In this document: piece by piece, positions 1-13,229 of the stretch
Layout: each line of letters starts with the position of its first letter
Numbering within the stretch: position 1 is the stretch's first letter
The notes under the pieces: model-generated
Databases searched by the model: none
Told to the model about the DNA's origin: nothing
Seen by the model: the letters and a program-made list of their open reading frames with translations, nothing else
Assembly: GCA_963942565.1 (NCBI GenBank)
Contig: OZ012684.1
Location: 72,126,895 to 72,190,894, forward strand
Length of the DNA: 64,000 nucleotides
DNA from: Maea johnstoni
Lineage: Eukaryota > Annelida > Polychaeta > Spionida > Magelonidae
Reading direction: 5' to 3'
Program-made: the position numbers and the translations under genes

Positions 1-911
1 ACTAGCAGTTAGTCAAATCAGGGGAAATTTTCAACACAGGAGCGAAATTGACAAAATATTCAAAAATCAAAATATTGAAATATATCTTGCAAATATATTT
101 CATCCCAAAATAAGTGCAGAATCATCAGATTACGAGGATGCACCCGTGTGAGTGTGTTAAGGATCGAAACAGCTGAACATTGTAGGAGTGGCACTAGGTG
201 AGGTCAATTGATCTGTGAACATGGTGCGCTGGCAGGCACTTCTGAAAGGATAGATACTAGTTATCTCCCGTCCTTAAGTACAGCACCACACATTTCCTGG
301 TTGTAGATAAATTCCATTTTTTTAGGACAGAGTGGGACCTCAGTTCTTATCTGGGTTGTTACATACAGACATTTTACTGATGTGATAGGGCCAGACAAGG
401 CATTTATTGATAGGGTTCAACATAGGTCAGCATTGAAACATCATCGCAGGGTCTAAGGAGATAGTTGGCCATCACACCAATTACTGTGTTGCCCCAAATA
501 GCTACAGTTTCTAAGCATATTCCAAGCTGATATTAAACTCAGTGTTATTCAGAACCTGATAAGCTTATTCATTAACTAACTCACTAATCTGCAAAAAACA
601 AGCAAATCAGTAAATTTTGGTCATTGCAAAACAAAGTTACTCATGCTTTTGAATGAAATATCTCATAGCCAGAAGGATCATGGTATGTATGATACTGCCA
701 TCCTTACGGTTGTATTTGTGTATAGAATGACAGATGTAAGTCTGTGACAATGAGGGATTGGATCACACCGAAGCAGTCACTACATAGTTCTTCCTACTCC
801 ATCATTTCATTGAAGTGATTTATGGGATAATAAAGAAAGTCCTGGGATGTGTCTATCTGTCTTCTTTATGTAGTGCAGGAGGTCTGAATATATGCCCCTT
901 GTTAATGTGTT

Positions 912-1170
912 TGCTGATATGACAATGGTGACGGTGCATAAAGGTCTGTAGTATTAAATAATTGTGCTTACTGCTCTAGTAGCATGAGACTAGTAGGATG
1001 TCAAAATGACAATGATTACAGTGCAAAATGATCTGTTTGGATTAACTAAATTGGACTCACTACTCTAGCAGCATCTAAAATGTCAATATGACATTGGTTA
1101 TGGTATAAAAATGTCTGCTGGATTAACCCCATAAAACTCATTGCATCCTGGTAGTCTGGAACTTACTGAA
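912..1170. repeat. Degenerate tandem repeat, about 85-bp unit, three copies
   Basis: Three diverged copies begin near 915, 1003 and 1085. Each has an ATATGACAATGG-like start followed by a GGTCTGT..GGATTAA-like block. The spacing of 82-88 bp and the substitutions between copies indicate an old local duplication. No coding potential is seen. Confidence 0.6.
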
Positions 1171-2427
1171 ACAGTTAAGTCATCACCTAGAACCGCAGAA
1201 TATCAAGTAGCTTCCTGGCCACCTGGTGAACAATCATAGAACTATTTTATAGTATATTGGACCACTGTTTCTATGATTGTAGAGCATGTAGCTAGGCTGG
1301 TCGGTATACCAGTGTCACAACCTGCATATGGTATATTATAGACTGATCTTTGTTTATGTACACAAAGTCTATATAGCTAGGCTAACACACTCTACCCCTG
1401 ATCACTACCCCAACCTTGCATTGTGACTATCAGCACCCAATGAAGAAAGACTGTGGGTCTATAAGTGTGTGCAAACAGTGCTATTTTCACCATTGTTTTA
1501 AAAGGACCCTGTCCCCAGAAATGCTAATCTTAGGCAAAAAGTGCAGCAGCAGGAGGGGAAACTGGTGGGTAGCTGATCATTAGCCCATGGTATTTATGAG
1601 TGGAAGTTGTTAGTAACTTGACCCGCTTGTGCTGACAGCAAAAATAGTTGCACAGGGTTGGAAATTAATATAGCACTACTTATAAACACACAGCAGCCTG
1701 CGGTTTGCTGCTGCCACCATCACCTAGTTACTTACCATGCCCTCTGTTACATGGTGAGGCAGTGAGATGAAAAGGTTACCTTTAATTAGATACAGTGCCA
1801 GTTATATACATTCTCCAGCTTGCGGTTTGCCACCATCGGGTCATCTACAATACCCTTCTGGCAGGGTGTTGTAAGAGGCCATAGGTAGGATGAGCAACTT
1901 GGGTAGTTGTGGCTTCACGGATAGTCAGAGCTAGCTCTGCAACTGTCAGTCAATCTTTATAGATGGAACTAGATATTTAGCTAAAATAAGGACTCACAAG
2001 AGAGGTATCTTAGAATTCTCCAGATTGCAAACCTAACATTTTTTTTTTCATTTCACTTAGAATTCTAAATGATATGACTAAATAAAATGTTAGACATTTA
2101 CCCGAAAGACTTCCTCCTGGTAGGAATTATTGACTAGGATTTGATAAAGTTGGGGAAGCATGGGGTGTTTGTGTGTTCAAGTTCAATTGGATGTTTATGC
2201 CCGAGCCATTAGTATGCATTATTATGTACAAACAGTTGTATAACTGTGTGTCTGTGTCTAGTGTCTACCATCTGTTTGTGTGTGTGGACCCCCAGGGCTG
2301 TTTGTGGTGGTGCCCCCAGCAGCCCCTGACTGGATGTATTACAGGGGGAGGAGAGGGATGAGACCTGGAGGTAGTTGATGCCTGTGGCATGTGGGTCTAC
2401 TGGAGGCAGCAGCAGCCCACACCTCTC

Positions 2428-3665
2428 CCTCCCTCCTACCCAAATCAGCTGCTAACTCTCTTATAAACAACACCTACACCATCAGCAACTGCTGCCCAAT
2501 GGGGACTTCAGATACTGGCAAAAATAGGACATGTTAGAGTTTGGGTGTCTGCATATTAAAGGAGGGGCTAGAAGGTGTATGAGAGCTTAAGTCCATGCCA
2601 GTGACATGCCTGCTATGGCAAAAACATCTCCCCCTATTGAAATCAGCTGTTAACTCTATGTTATAAACAACACCACCGTCGACCCGCAACTGGTGCCCAA
2701 TGGGTATCAAGAAGGGGACTTGAGGTAGTGGCTAAAATAGGACCTATTTAGCTTTGGTAGTCTGAGTAATCTATGGTGGACAGTAGCAGGACAATACTAT
2801 TCCAATACATCAGAGAAATGAGGCTAGAGCCTTTACTTTACCTTCCAAAAGCAACACTCCCCTTACAGCACTTTATTCCCTTTGTTGAGGTTTTGTTTCA
2901 ACAATCAAAAATATTTTCCCTCTTGAGAATAGAGAGGAGGACTTAACACAATGATGGGAAGAAAGGAATTGGTTTTTATATCGCTTTCAACAGCTTAGGT
3001 CATATCATGACAAGATAGAAATCCAAAACCGGGAAGAAATTCCCTTCTCTTCGTAAATAGTTCCAAAGATTCTTTCAGTTGCAGAAGGACCTTAGACCGC
3101 CCTCCACAACGCCGCACATATATAAAGCGACCTTGCCAACTGGCTATTTATGGATCAGTGGAGACTCGAACCTGCAACCTCACACTTGGGAGCCAGGCAT
3201 CATAACCATTAGGCCACTGCAGATCTCTAGGACAATGATAGGCTAATCAGGAGGGGTGGTGTGGGAGGGGGGGGGGGGGGGATGTTAGACTTGCTATAAG
3301 TCTGTGATCTCAGGCTCTTTCACTTATCTAACCTGAGTTGATTTCACTGGAACTGCAACTCATGAAAATAGTGCTGCCATCTATAGTTTGAGAGACATCA
3401 AACCTTCCTATTATATATAGTGGTGGGGGCATTATACCTAACACAGCCTGAGAACCAGGGTAGGGTGGGTGAGTGGCGAGGTAAAAGGGAAAGGAGGGGT
3501 AAAGGCCTATGCCTGCAGCTTGTCTTCCTCAGCACTCAAAATCCCCCCTACAGCAATCAGCTGCTAACTGTATATTATAAACAACGCCTCCACCAACCTC
3601 CACTGCCAGCCATCAAGCCCCTCTGGGAATGGGGCAAGGGCTAAAATAGGTTCTAGTACAGCAGG
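2428..3665. repeat. Three diverged copies of a 110-150 bp repeat
   Basis: Copies lie at about 2428-2540, 2612-2755 and 3537-3660. Each carries an AATCAGCTGCTAACT-like block, then a TATAAACAAC block, then a CC-rich stretch, and ends in a GGCTAAAATAGG-like block. The first two are close neighbours. The third is separated from them by the SINE at 2959-3231. The blocks match well but the stretches between them do not, so this is an old duplication or a short dispersed repeat. Its class is not recognised. Confidence 0.5.
2959..3231 (-). mobile_element. tRNA-derived SINE, minus strand, with target-site duplication
   Basis: Read on the minus strand, the element begins at 3231 with a tRNA-like head. 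An A-box-like TGGCCTAATGGTTA lies near 3219-3206, and a B-box-like GGTTCGAGTCTC lies near 3174-3163. The element ends near 2959 with GAAAGCGATATAAAAACC, a degenerate form of the AAAGCGCTATATAAA tail common in marine-invertebrate SINEs. An 11-bp direct repeat, ACAATGATGGG at 2948-2958 and ACAATGATAGG at 3232-3242, brackets it with one mismatch, as expected for LINE-mediated insertion. The six outer bases of the tRNA-like stem still pair (CAGTGG with CCACTG), but the T and anticodon stems do not fold cleanly. It is therefore a SINE, not a working tRNA gene. Confidence 0.8.
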
Positions 3666-5875
3666 GGTGTTCAGGGAAGTTTGGGCAAATTGCTTGCACT
3701 ATAAGATGTGGAGAGCTGTGTATTTTTGTTTTGGGTCCCTCTCAGGATGCTTAGTGTGACTGTCGCCCACCCCTGCCTGGCAATGATTGCAATGCATACA
3801 GTTAAACTGAAACCAAGAATTGATTCATCACTTCAGTTGAGTTCAGTGCCTATGTTTTCAGGTTTAGGAAACTGAACATAGACAGTTTCACCCAAAACTT
3901 CCCGCAAAAAACATTACGATACGCATGCGTGATGTTTGAATGGCTATCAGAAGAAGATAGTCTTTAATAACAAATGAAATTTAAAAATCAAAGAGCCTGG
4001 GGTGGGATGGGAGAGGGGGAAGTGGAGTTTCATGGGATCCAAGGTGCTCACCGTGCATGAGTGATCTCTTCTGTAGGTTTGATATCGTTATTTGGAATTC
4101 GGACCACTTTCCTCTCAACACTTCCCTTGGTCTGAGAGTTTCCATTATAAAGTTGATCTTTGGTTGGAAGCATGTCTTTCTGCCTACACTGATTTCTGCA
4201 TTTGACCTATGCCTACCATGTGTGTATATAACTTACACATGTCTGCCAGACCACACTGGGATATCCCAACAGTTCCTGACCTTTAGGAAGCGATGCTTTA
4301 TGCAGAATTAAAGCACACCCTTGGCAGGCCTTCATTTCTCAACCTTAACCCTTTCACACCAGCAGTATGCATAGTGTCTGATAAGTACGGAAATATCATA
4401 GCATTATCTCAAGAATTCTTTAGCTTAGAGTTGGTGTTCCTTTTGGTTTAAACAATACCATTTTGAATATTTTTCACTATGTTGGGTCTCATCAAGCTAC
4501 TTTCCTTAGTTGTGCGCACCAGCTATAAATTGGCTAAAGAAGAAGATAGTTGTTATTCCTTTCCATAGATGGCACACAGGGGCCATCCATTATCTCTTTT
4601 AGCTTGGTAAGCAGAAAACGTGGGAATGATTATTGATCTGCTCATGTTCCCCCCCATTAGAATTCTATCAACCTTCTGCCCTCTCGCCTCATAGTGTGGG
4701 CAACTGGAAGTAAGTGGGCAACACCATGCATATTGATAGGGCTGCATCGGTGGGATAAGAAAGTGCTGAAACTGTAACTTTTCATTTAGTGCACAGTGTT
4801 TGTGCATAATGTTCCTATGATCTGCAAGATTACACAACTTGTTTTAAGACATACTATGTAACCATCATTTCTTTTAATAGCAGACATTCATACTAAAATT
4901 AAACGTCATCCAATCCAAGAAATCATTGGTATTCATGCTTTTCTCATTTTCCAAGCAGTATCTAAACAGCAAATTATTCTTGATCTGGATTCAGTATACT
5001 CAGGAAGTCAGTGTCGCTGGTATACTATACTGTGTACCTTTGTGTTATTTCCCAAGACATTACAATGGGCAGTCAACTCCTGTCTTGCCACATTTAGCAA
5101 CTCCATTCAATCCACACATCCTGTTGGCTGTACCAGGTTGCACTATATATTGCCTGTAGAAGGATGTACACGTTGTGTAGAGCCGGATCTCGTAGGGCAG
5201 TTATCCCTGTTGTTTTCTGGGAGAAAAAAGCCATTTGCTTGATTTATGCTCGTCCCAATATAGTCATCAAGTTACTCGGGTAGAGTCGTTCACCCACAGC
5301 TTAGCAGATTAGCCTTCAGATGGCTTGTTAATGGAAGCTGTCTTACAATGGGAAAGCAGGCAGAGTGGGACCAGGAAATTGCAGGCCAGGTTGGAGATAA
5401 TTAAAAGGGGAAATATGGGATGTATCACTCTTATGGGCAGAACCTGATAGGTCTTCTACATCTCTTTTGTTGGAAGGATATGTCCGGGGAGCAGTTAAGT
5501 TAAATCACCATTTGTGCTCATGACAACTAGGTAGGGATGTTATGCACCATATTATCTGTGATCAAGGAGGCCCTTTCTGTTGCTTGTAATATTACATTGC
5601 AAAAACATTTCAATCAGAATCATGTATCGATTTAATGATTCAAGACCTAGATCTGTGAAGAGATGGCACTAATAATGCATCCAGCATCTAGTTTCCATGA
5701 CAAGCACGTAAATAATGCCATAGCCATCAGAAAAGTACATTTAGATCAGGAACGGAAACTAATCCTGCGGATTCGGTTGGCTTCCCGGAATCCATATTTG
5801 CTCGGCCGCATAGAGTGTTAATGACAAGGCACTGCTGCCTGCCTGCCTGTCCTTAGACTTGCTACAAGTCCGTGC

Positions 5876-6088
5876 TTTACTCTTCTAATGCTGAAGCAAC
5901 TTACGTCCAAAGCACAAGAATGCAAAGATTTTTTAAAATCATCTAAACCCTGTCATGTTGGTATTCATTGGAAAGCTCTTGCTGGGTACTCTCAAATGAG
6001 TACCCGTATGCCAGGGTTTCAGAAATTGTTGAGCTTTTTTGCTGCATTTTGTATTGGCCAAATTAACCACCAGCAGCATAAGAGTTAA
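5876..6088 (-). mobile_element. TTAA-CCCTT MITE family A, copy 1
   Basis: About 213 bp matching the family A consensus in reverse orientation. It runs from the TCTAATGCTGAAG end, through the AACCCTGTCATGTTGGTATTCATTGG-like core, to CCACCAGCAGCATAAGAGTTAA. The complete copies at 15431, 22747 and 54331 share the TTAACCCTT..AAGGGTTAA ends. An open frame over this copy is a by-product of the repeat and not a gene. Confidence 0.8.
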
Positions 6089-7584
6089 TTAATGGCTGTT
6101 TCAGAGTCTTTGTCCATGGAAGCCTGGATTTCTGCCTGCCTTCCTGCCTGTGTTGTCCTATGGGTAGGTACTAGCTAGGTGCTGCTACTAGGAGGAGGAG
6201 GAGGAGAAGGAGTTAGTTGTTTCAGGCTTCACTTTCATCACCACTCGGCTTGAGATAATATCATTATGGGCCAATTTTCACAGTGTCTCTTGTCTGAAAT
6301 CAATTTTCTCAGCTGCCGGCTTTGCTTGGTTTGGGCGCTGGCAGGGCAGGTACACTGATTGATTGCAGGGAGTGAAAGTAGCTTCATTGCTGCCGCCATC
6401 CCCAGCCTGCCTTCTCCATTTGGCAGATATGAAGACCACCCAACGTTGCACGCCACAGCCACATGCTGGTATATAGATGCCTTCAAGTAAAACACTTATG
6501 GATTTGTCTGATTGAATTCATATGGTACCTCACTGTATTTCATCTATACCCCCCTTCCCCTACTCTCAAGCTGGAAACTTCATGGATAATTATGTTATCC
6601 CATGCCCTCATATCAGAGTGTGTTGGACCAATATCTTGATGATTACGGAGGGATTTTTGCACTGATAAGTCACATAAGTCATAGTTTGATTATATAATAT
6701 CTTGAAAAAAAAGATTATGTTTATGTTTACATATGAATCATATTATGTGGATATGAATGGAAATAGGATTTCCTGTATGTATGGAGAGGATCCTATTCTT
6801 GGTTTTATTTTCAAATGGTGCTTTTGTCAGAAAAAGGATCCATTCTTTATGGGTTGCTTTATAGGTATGGTAGGCTGGTTTATGCATTTTTACTTGCTTG
6901 TAGATAAGAATATGAATGAATGGGATGCTTTTATCATTACCCATTTCCTTTCTATAAAACATCAGTTTACACTATACTGAAAATGCATCATTGATATAGG
7001 GAAAAGTGCTAGCTGCCTTTAATGCATTGGAGGAGCAGTTATATGTTATTACCTGTAGGTAGAGTGAGGAGGGATAGAAAGCTAATGAAGTTATCTTTGC
7101 ACATTAAAGGTAACTGCTTTGTAGGAATTTCAGAAATGCCCATGTAAAATGCAGGGATCGGTTGATCCCTCAATGCATGTGTATACAATATTAATGACAA
7201 GCAGGAAAGCTAGGAGAGTGTAAGTGTGTATGTATTCCCCTACGCCTAATAATCCCGCCACATAATGAGTGGGGATATTGCAGTATATTATACAATATGG
7301 ATTACCTCGTGCTTTAAGAGTACTGAACTGTGGGCAAGTAGTATAAAGATCCACGTGATCTGATTTTGTGGGAGCATTTAAACAGACTTCTTTCTGATAT
7401 GTGTTCTTGCATGCCATCTTGACAGTGCACTTTTACTAGATATTAAAGGCGTGCAGCTCTTGAAATGGCAGTTCTCCTATCATGCCTAATTATATTATTC
7501 TGGCATTGCACTTTTCCTGGACAGTGAGTTAGTAAGTGTGGCTGAGAAGGGCTTGAATTTGAAATGTTACCCTTCCCACTACTC

Positions 7585-7945
7585 AGTGACATGGTATCTT
7601 ATACTGACAGTGCAGGTAATGAGTGCAGCGCTTGAAATAACTAAAATCTGCAAATAAAGCACAAGATTCCGTTGAGTACTATTGCAGCTTACTTTTATAC
7701 TTGTGGGTATGGGTAAAAAGAAGCGGCATCCTGAAAGTGCACTTTTCTTATACACTGCGTGATGAATGGTTGGGGCTTGCAATGATCTATCTTCTGCTCT
7801 ACCTAATGACACTGAATCTTATCCTGACAGTGCATTCCTGTACTGTAGAGTAAATAAGTGCAGGGCTTGAAATAACTGAAATATGCAAGTACAAGATTCC
7901 TAGGCTCCTCTTGCAGCTAACTTATATGTATATTGGTGTGTCAAA
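7585..7945. repeat. Diverged tandem duplication, offset about 236 bp
   Basis: Two copies share a TGACAGTGCA block followed by GTGCAGCGCTTGAAATAACT at 7623 and the near-identical GTGCAGGGCTTGAAATAACT at 7859. An ACAAGATTCC block and a GCAGCTTACTT-like block follow in each. No coding capacity is seen. Confidence 0.65.
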
Positions 7946-8394
7946 CACATTGCTTTCTTAACACCAAGATAAATAGGTATGCTAACTGATTGATGGATGC
8001 ATAGATCATCCATTGTCACTTTATATGGGTGGCAATTTTCATGACCCTACAAGAAGTTTTTTCAATCCCTGGAGTTCCATGGTTGTGCTTGAATATTTTG
8101 ACGCATTATCCTGTTATGTTTTTTGCGCGATTCTCATATTTCTCCTGCATGGGCGCACACACTTACACGTCTCCATGCACACACAAACATCACACACATG
8201 GAAACCACCCACACACACTCCAAAAAAAAAACACATCGCTGAAATATCACCACTTAAAAGAATAACTGGGAGTGGGACCAGTTGAAATGCATTTATTTTG
8301 TGTAATTTGATATCAGCGACATTCATTCATAGAGTTAATGCTGATCTTTTTAGGATGCAGTAAAGATACACAGACTTTCTGATTCTTTGAGTAC

Positions 8395-8890
8395 ATTGTA
8401 GGAAATGTACCTAATATGTAGCATGTGTTCTTGAGGTAATCTGCTTTTGCAGGTAAATCAAATCACCTATGTGTGACTTGGTTAAGGACTGCTCGTGTCT
8501 CTTATTGTATAGAGAAGAGCCACACCATGTGCACCATCCAGCCTCTCCCCATAGTTATGTACAGTAACTATTTCTGAGAAAATCTTAAAAAAGAGTTAAG
8601 TATTACTTGAAATATATCTATTCTTTTAGTGTTTACATCAAAGGAATAAGTGGGATCTATTTTTATCTTTAGTCTGCATTGATATGTAAATATACCAACT
8701 AGAGGTATTTTAACTGGTTGAGTTGCTCTTTAGGAGGGAGAATTTTGAACTAAACAAAATAACATGAAAAAATATGTTATTGATTTCTGGTTTCTTAGTC
8801 GAGGCATGTAGCATGTGTTCCATTGATAATCTGTTCCTATTTGACAGGGAATTAGATCACATGTGTGTGACTTGGTTAGGACTGCGAGGA
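8395..8890. repeat. Two diverged copies of a block of about 90 bp
   Basis: A segment near 8415-8500 (GTAGCATGTGTTC, then an AATCTG block, then TGTGTGACTTGGTTA) recurs near 8805-8885 with the same order of blocks. The roughly 300 bp between the two copies is not duplicated. Confidence 0.5.
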
Positions 8891-9242
8891 ATTAGAATAT
8901 CTGAATGTCTTCACGTCTCTGGCCTGCATGTGTGTCTCCTCATCGTAAAGCAAGCAGTCGTCTCATGCTGGCCATCTCTCTCAGTCAACACAGCCATTGC
9001 GTGGCTATTGCCAAGAAACCAGTAACAACCCTAAACCCAATAGAATCCATAAATTTCCACAAATTGAATTCTGCGTCATTATCGACCGGCCTACCTTCAG
9101 CGCAACTTACAAACCATCTGCAAGTGCCATCAGGCCCACTTTAGTTGCCACAACATGCGGCAGAGCCCGGGCAATCACGGCAGCTCTTGGGTCAGCTCAG
9201 CTATGTCCAACAATCTTGGCTAGTTACTCTACAGCTTCATTG

Positions 9243-9600
9243 ATGAGGCAAGGGTGATGGTTGGTAATACAGTCATTTCCTCAGAAGATGGAGTTGATTT
9301 AACCCATTCATGCCCAGAGCCCAATGATAGGCTAACATATATGCAAATCGATTGTTGTTGAAAGATTTTGCGTGTATAGAGGCAAAGGGTATGGTGGGTA
9401 ATACGGTGCGTTACCTCAGAAAACGACGTTGATTTTAACCCATTTCTGCCCAAGCTTGATGATAGGCTGACACATATGCAAATCAATTGTTGATGAAAGA
9501 TTTTGTGTGTATACTAGATGGTGATAAAAGTGATTTGATAATACAGTGCATTACCTCTGAATAGGGGGTATGAGAGATTTTAACTCATTCCTGTCCGTAA
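9243..9600. repeat. Tandem repeat, about 135-140 bp unit, three copies
   Basis: Copies begin near 9257, 9391 and 9533. Each has a GGTAATACAGT-like start, a TTACCTCAGAA block, TTTTAACCCATT, a GATAGGCTAACA block and GCAAATCGATTGTTG. The third copy is the most diverged. The TTAACCCATTCATGCCCAGAG segment in each unit resembles the end of the second MITE family, so the tandem unit may have captured a MITE end. Confidence 0.7.
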
Positions 9601-11346
9601 AGTCACAAAGGCTGATTCATCAGCAAATACATTTTGAGTAGAGTTTGTTCGCATACATTACAGATGAAAGGTTCACTGTTTATACATATTCCACTGGATC
9701 AGATATCTATCTTTACAATTTTTTCTTCCTGCACAACATGTATTGGTTGCAAATTAACACTATAAAGCATCAATTTTACAAGTCTAAATGTTTAGGTACT
9801 TGTACTTATTCATTTGTTTATGTTTATTCATTAATTCATTTATTTACTAGGCTAATCCTGTTACGTACAAAAGTTTATATATGACTCTTAAGTAAGGTTA
9901 GAAGAAAGTGTTTTGAAAAGTGAATTTTCTTTATCCTCCATCTTATTTCTGCATGTTTCACTCAGCAGATTGGCATCACAGGCCCTGGTCCCTCTCTCAG
10001 TGGCATTGATTTCAAGGTGTGCGGGCCTCATTTGATGTGCCACATCAAGGCATGGCTGATGCAGCCAGCATCAGCTTCAAGGGTTTACATGGAGAGAGGC
10101 CATCAAACAATAAAATAGAAAGGTTGCAAACATAATAGCCTGGCAGTGGAAACTAGGCATTGTCACTAAAATCACATCATGTCTTGCTGTAATTGTGTTA
10201 GCCAGACCCCTGGTGGGACTGGGGGGAAATGCTAATGAAGTTGACCTAAGGCCACATGGCTATTGATATCAACCTGGTAATCATGTTGCCACATGTCTGG
10301 GTATAAAATGAGCAGCTGATCGCAACTCTCTGTAGGGAATACTGGGACACACACACCTTCATTTATGTGGGTTGTCTATTTTGAAGAAGGGGATATATGG
10401 TTAATGAAAATTACCATCAAAGATAATTTTATCTTTACAACAAATAGCAAGCTATCAAGCCATTTTTGAGCAATAAAGTCCATGAGGGTCATATTTAAAG
10501 AGGATTTTATTTTCAAGCAAAATCACCTTATTTTATCACACTAAAAGAAATTTAAAAACTATGAATACTCAATGGAATTCAGGTACAAAAACAGTATATA
10601 ATTCCATTTTCAAATATTCCCTTTACAAGTATGATGCTCTGAGGACACCACCTGAAAGTGTTATCTTATTAAATAAATAATATGTGTAAGGTGACATTGT
10701 AAAGTTTGGGCCAACACCTTGTATCCCTATCTGTTTTGACAGCTGGTTTCTAGTAGCGGGAATGATCACACTATTTCTGGATGTAAAGGGCTAGAATTGC
10801 ATAGGATAGTGTAACTCTCTTGGTTGACTGAGCAAGAAAAACAAACATCAAGTGATCAGGGCACATGTACAAATTTAAGTCATATTCAATGGGCAATAAT
10901 ATGATCAAGAATCACAAGTTACTGATTGAAGGATAGATGAATGATTTATATTAGGACACTTCAATTATGATGCATCTATTATTCATTTTTTGCTATCATT
11001 TCGTAGATTTTATCTACACGATAATTCACATTATCTAATGCAATAAACTAAGATTGAATATTACTTTGCAGTCCTGTTTATTGAATGCCAAGCCATAAAT
11101 CAGTAGTTGTCATAATGATGCTGGTGGCTTTTAGTGTGGCAAGTAATCCACCTGTTCCCCTGTCAACAGCTGGCTCCCCCATTATCACCCACTGCACATG
11201 ACCCTGAGACGGGAAATCACACTTTATGTTTGTGGCCTGCCTGATCAGGGGCGGCATGCAGGGACACCCGCCCGACTACCACTACTACACCAGAGTGCAC
11301 AGTCTACTCATTACACACTGCTGGGGCTGACACAGAGAAATGTGCC

Positions 11347-11650
11347 TTAACCCTTCCAATGCTAAGGCTTAGTGTTGGGACGATCATCAATTATAATCGA
11401 TAATCGACTGTTTGCCTCTCTTTTACTGATTAATCGATTACGAAACTGGCAATCGATAATAATCGGAAAAGGTGACACCTAGTTGTCCAAAGCTCAAAGA
11501 CACAAAGAGTTTTAAAAACCATCTGAACCCTGTCATGCTGGTGTTCATTATATGCTCTCACTGATTACTCTCAGATTCAAGAGTATCCATATGCCAGGGT
11601 TTCAGTCATTTTATATTGGCATAATTAGCTACCAGCAGCATAAAGGTAAA
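11347..11650 (-). mobile_element. TTAA-CCCTT MITE family A, copy 2, interrupted
   Basis: Reverse-orientation copy that starts TTAACCCTTCCAATGCTAAGG and ends at the TACCAGCAGCATAAAGG block. Compared with the intact copies it contains about 110 extra bases after its first 22, annotated separately as a nested insertion at 11370-11480. Confidence 0.75.
11370..11480. mobile_element. Nested insert rich in ATCGAT, inside family A copy 2
   Basis: A segment of about 110 bp that is absent from every other copy of the host MITE. It begins TAGTGTTGGGACGATCATC and is dense in ATCGAT/ATTATCGATT motifs in both orientations, which gives it a partly palindromic character. Its right end, GGTGACACCTA, read in reverse is TAGGTGTCACC, only loosely like the left end. 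The start resembles that of the hAT-like element at 16129. I could not see a clean target-site duplication, so the class is open. Confidence 0.55.
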
Positions 11651-11727
11651 CCCAATCATTCTTGATAGTTCTAGAAATAGTTGTCTGCTTCGATAATACT
11701 TTTGATAATAACTTTGGAATAAAGAAT

Positions 11728-11873
11728 TATTTAACTAAATATTTGAAGGAGACTTGTTGGTAGTGTTTTGATTAATATTTCTCTTTCAAATACTCTCCTT
11801 TATATGCTTTCGTATGAAAGATTTTACCAGAATTGTCAGATGGCATTGGCTGCTCTGGGCATGAATGGGTTAT
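11728..11873 (+). mobile_element. MITE-like family B, copy 1
   Basis: A stretch with GTTGGTAGTGTTTTGATTAA and a TTTCTCTTTCAAATACTCTCC-like core, ending CTGGGCATGAATGGGTTA. The reverse complement of 62606-62760 and part of 56600-56825 share the same order of blocks. The TTAACCCATT-type end suggests a TTAA-targeting MITE distinct from family A. Confidence 0.55.
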
Positions 11874-13229
11874 AGATTCATCATAAATAGGTTTGTGCAC
11901 AAGTCTACCAGTTTAAAATTATGAAAAAAGAGAAAAAACAACAACTTTTCAAACACTTTTGTTCAAATAGAATATTAATGACACTTTAAACAGTTGTAGT
12001 CTGTACGGCTTCAGAATTTATCCTAAAGTTATTTGTTCTGGAAGTATTGAAACAGGAAATATTTATTATTCTCCCTCTGACAATTATTGAAAGATTTATA
12101 CTCTTAAAAATGTAATCAACTTAAATTATTCAAGCGCTTGAATTATTGGCAATTATTTGTCCTGAAAATGTCTAAGTCACAATATATTTGTTCATCGCAA
12201 TCTCATTCTGCTGCTATATAATTTTTCAATTAGTGTAGTAAGTTATTTGTCATAGTTCGAGTGTAGTTTTTCCCATGCCCAATGTTTAACTGGAGATAAA
12301 GTGGAAACATTCTCCCTGAACCAGCTTGTAATATATACAGGATCTACTTAGTCTTTTGAACTAGCCTGCAATCATAGGAAACAATATAAAGAACCCAGCT
12401 GAGACTAGGGAGTTTTTTGTTTTTTCCACTTAATAAGAAAACACTGATTACTACCTGGCCAGGTAAATTGAGAACAATGCCTGCTCGTTAAGGGGCTATT
12501 ACCTGAGTATTTCTCTCTCCAGTCTGCTAGTGCTGGGCAGGTGTGAGATGAGGAATTCCTACTTAAAGCATGATGGTCATTAACTGCTGATTTAGAGCCA
12601 GGTATGCTGAATGCTGGAACGTGACCCATAGCAATGGCCTCCACTCTGTAATGTACTGATGCGGGCTGACCAGGTGGGATAAGACACTTAGTGCTCTCTC
12701 TTCTATAACAGGATAGGGCTTAGTGTGGAGAGATAGATAGTTTTACCTCTACTTATAGAACTCTTTTTTCCAATATGAAAAGATACCTTATGGCACATGG
12801 AGAGATATTCAACAGACTATTGTTCTGTTGCACCTGTGTCAGAAAGTCATTGTAAGTTAGTACCAAATCAACCTCATCAGTAGATGAAACATGTTCTACA
12901 TGACCCTTGTTTCCGCCCCAATGGTAGGTACCTGAAGATTAAAACTGTAACTTGATGATACCCATCAATGTCTATAACATATAGCTGAAATATCATATCT
13001 CGCTTGCAATTGCACCCGTGTATATAATCCAGTGTCCAGGAATGTTGTCAGTATCCATGTCATTGAAGAAAGAATCATTACCATCACTAGACTACACTAG
13101 TCTGCATGCTCTTCTTGGAACTGATACCCCTTAGATTAAGGGTAGGAAGGTGCATTACACAATAACAGAGACATATAGCACTGTAAGACAATACCACACA
13201 TGTGATAGCATCCTTGTGTAATATATCAC

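Noticed and set aside
3163-3231. Possible tRNA gene on the minus strand
   Set aside because: A and B boxes and the acceptor stem are visible, but the other stems do not pair, and a SINE body, tail and target duplication surround it. Called a SINE head.
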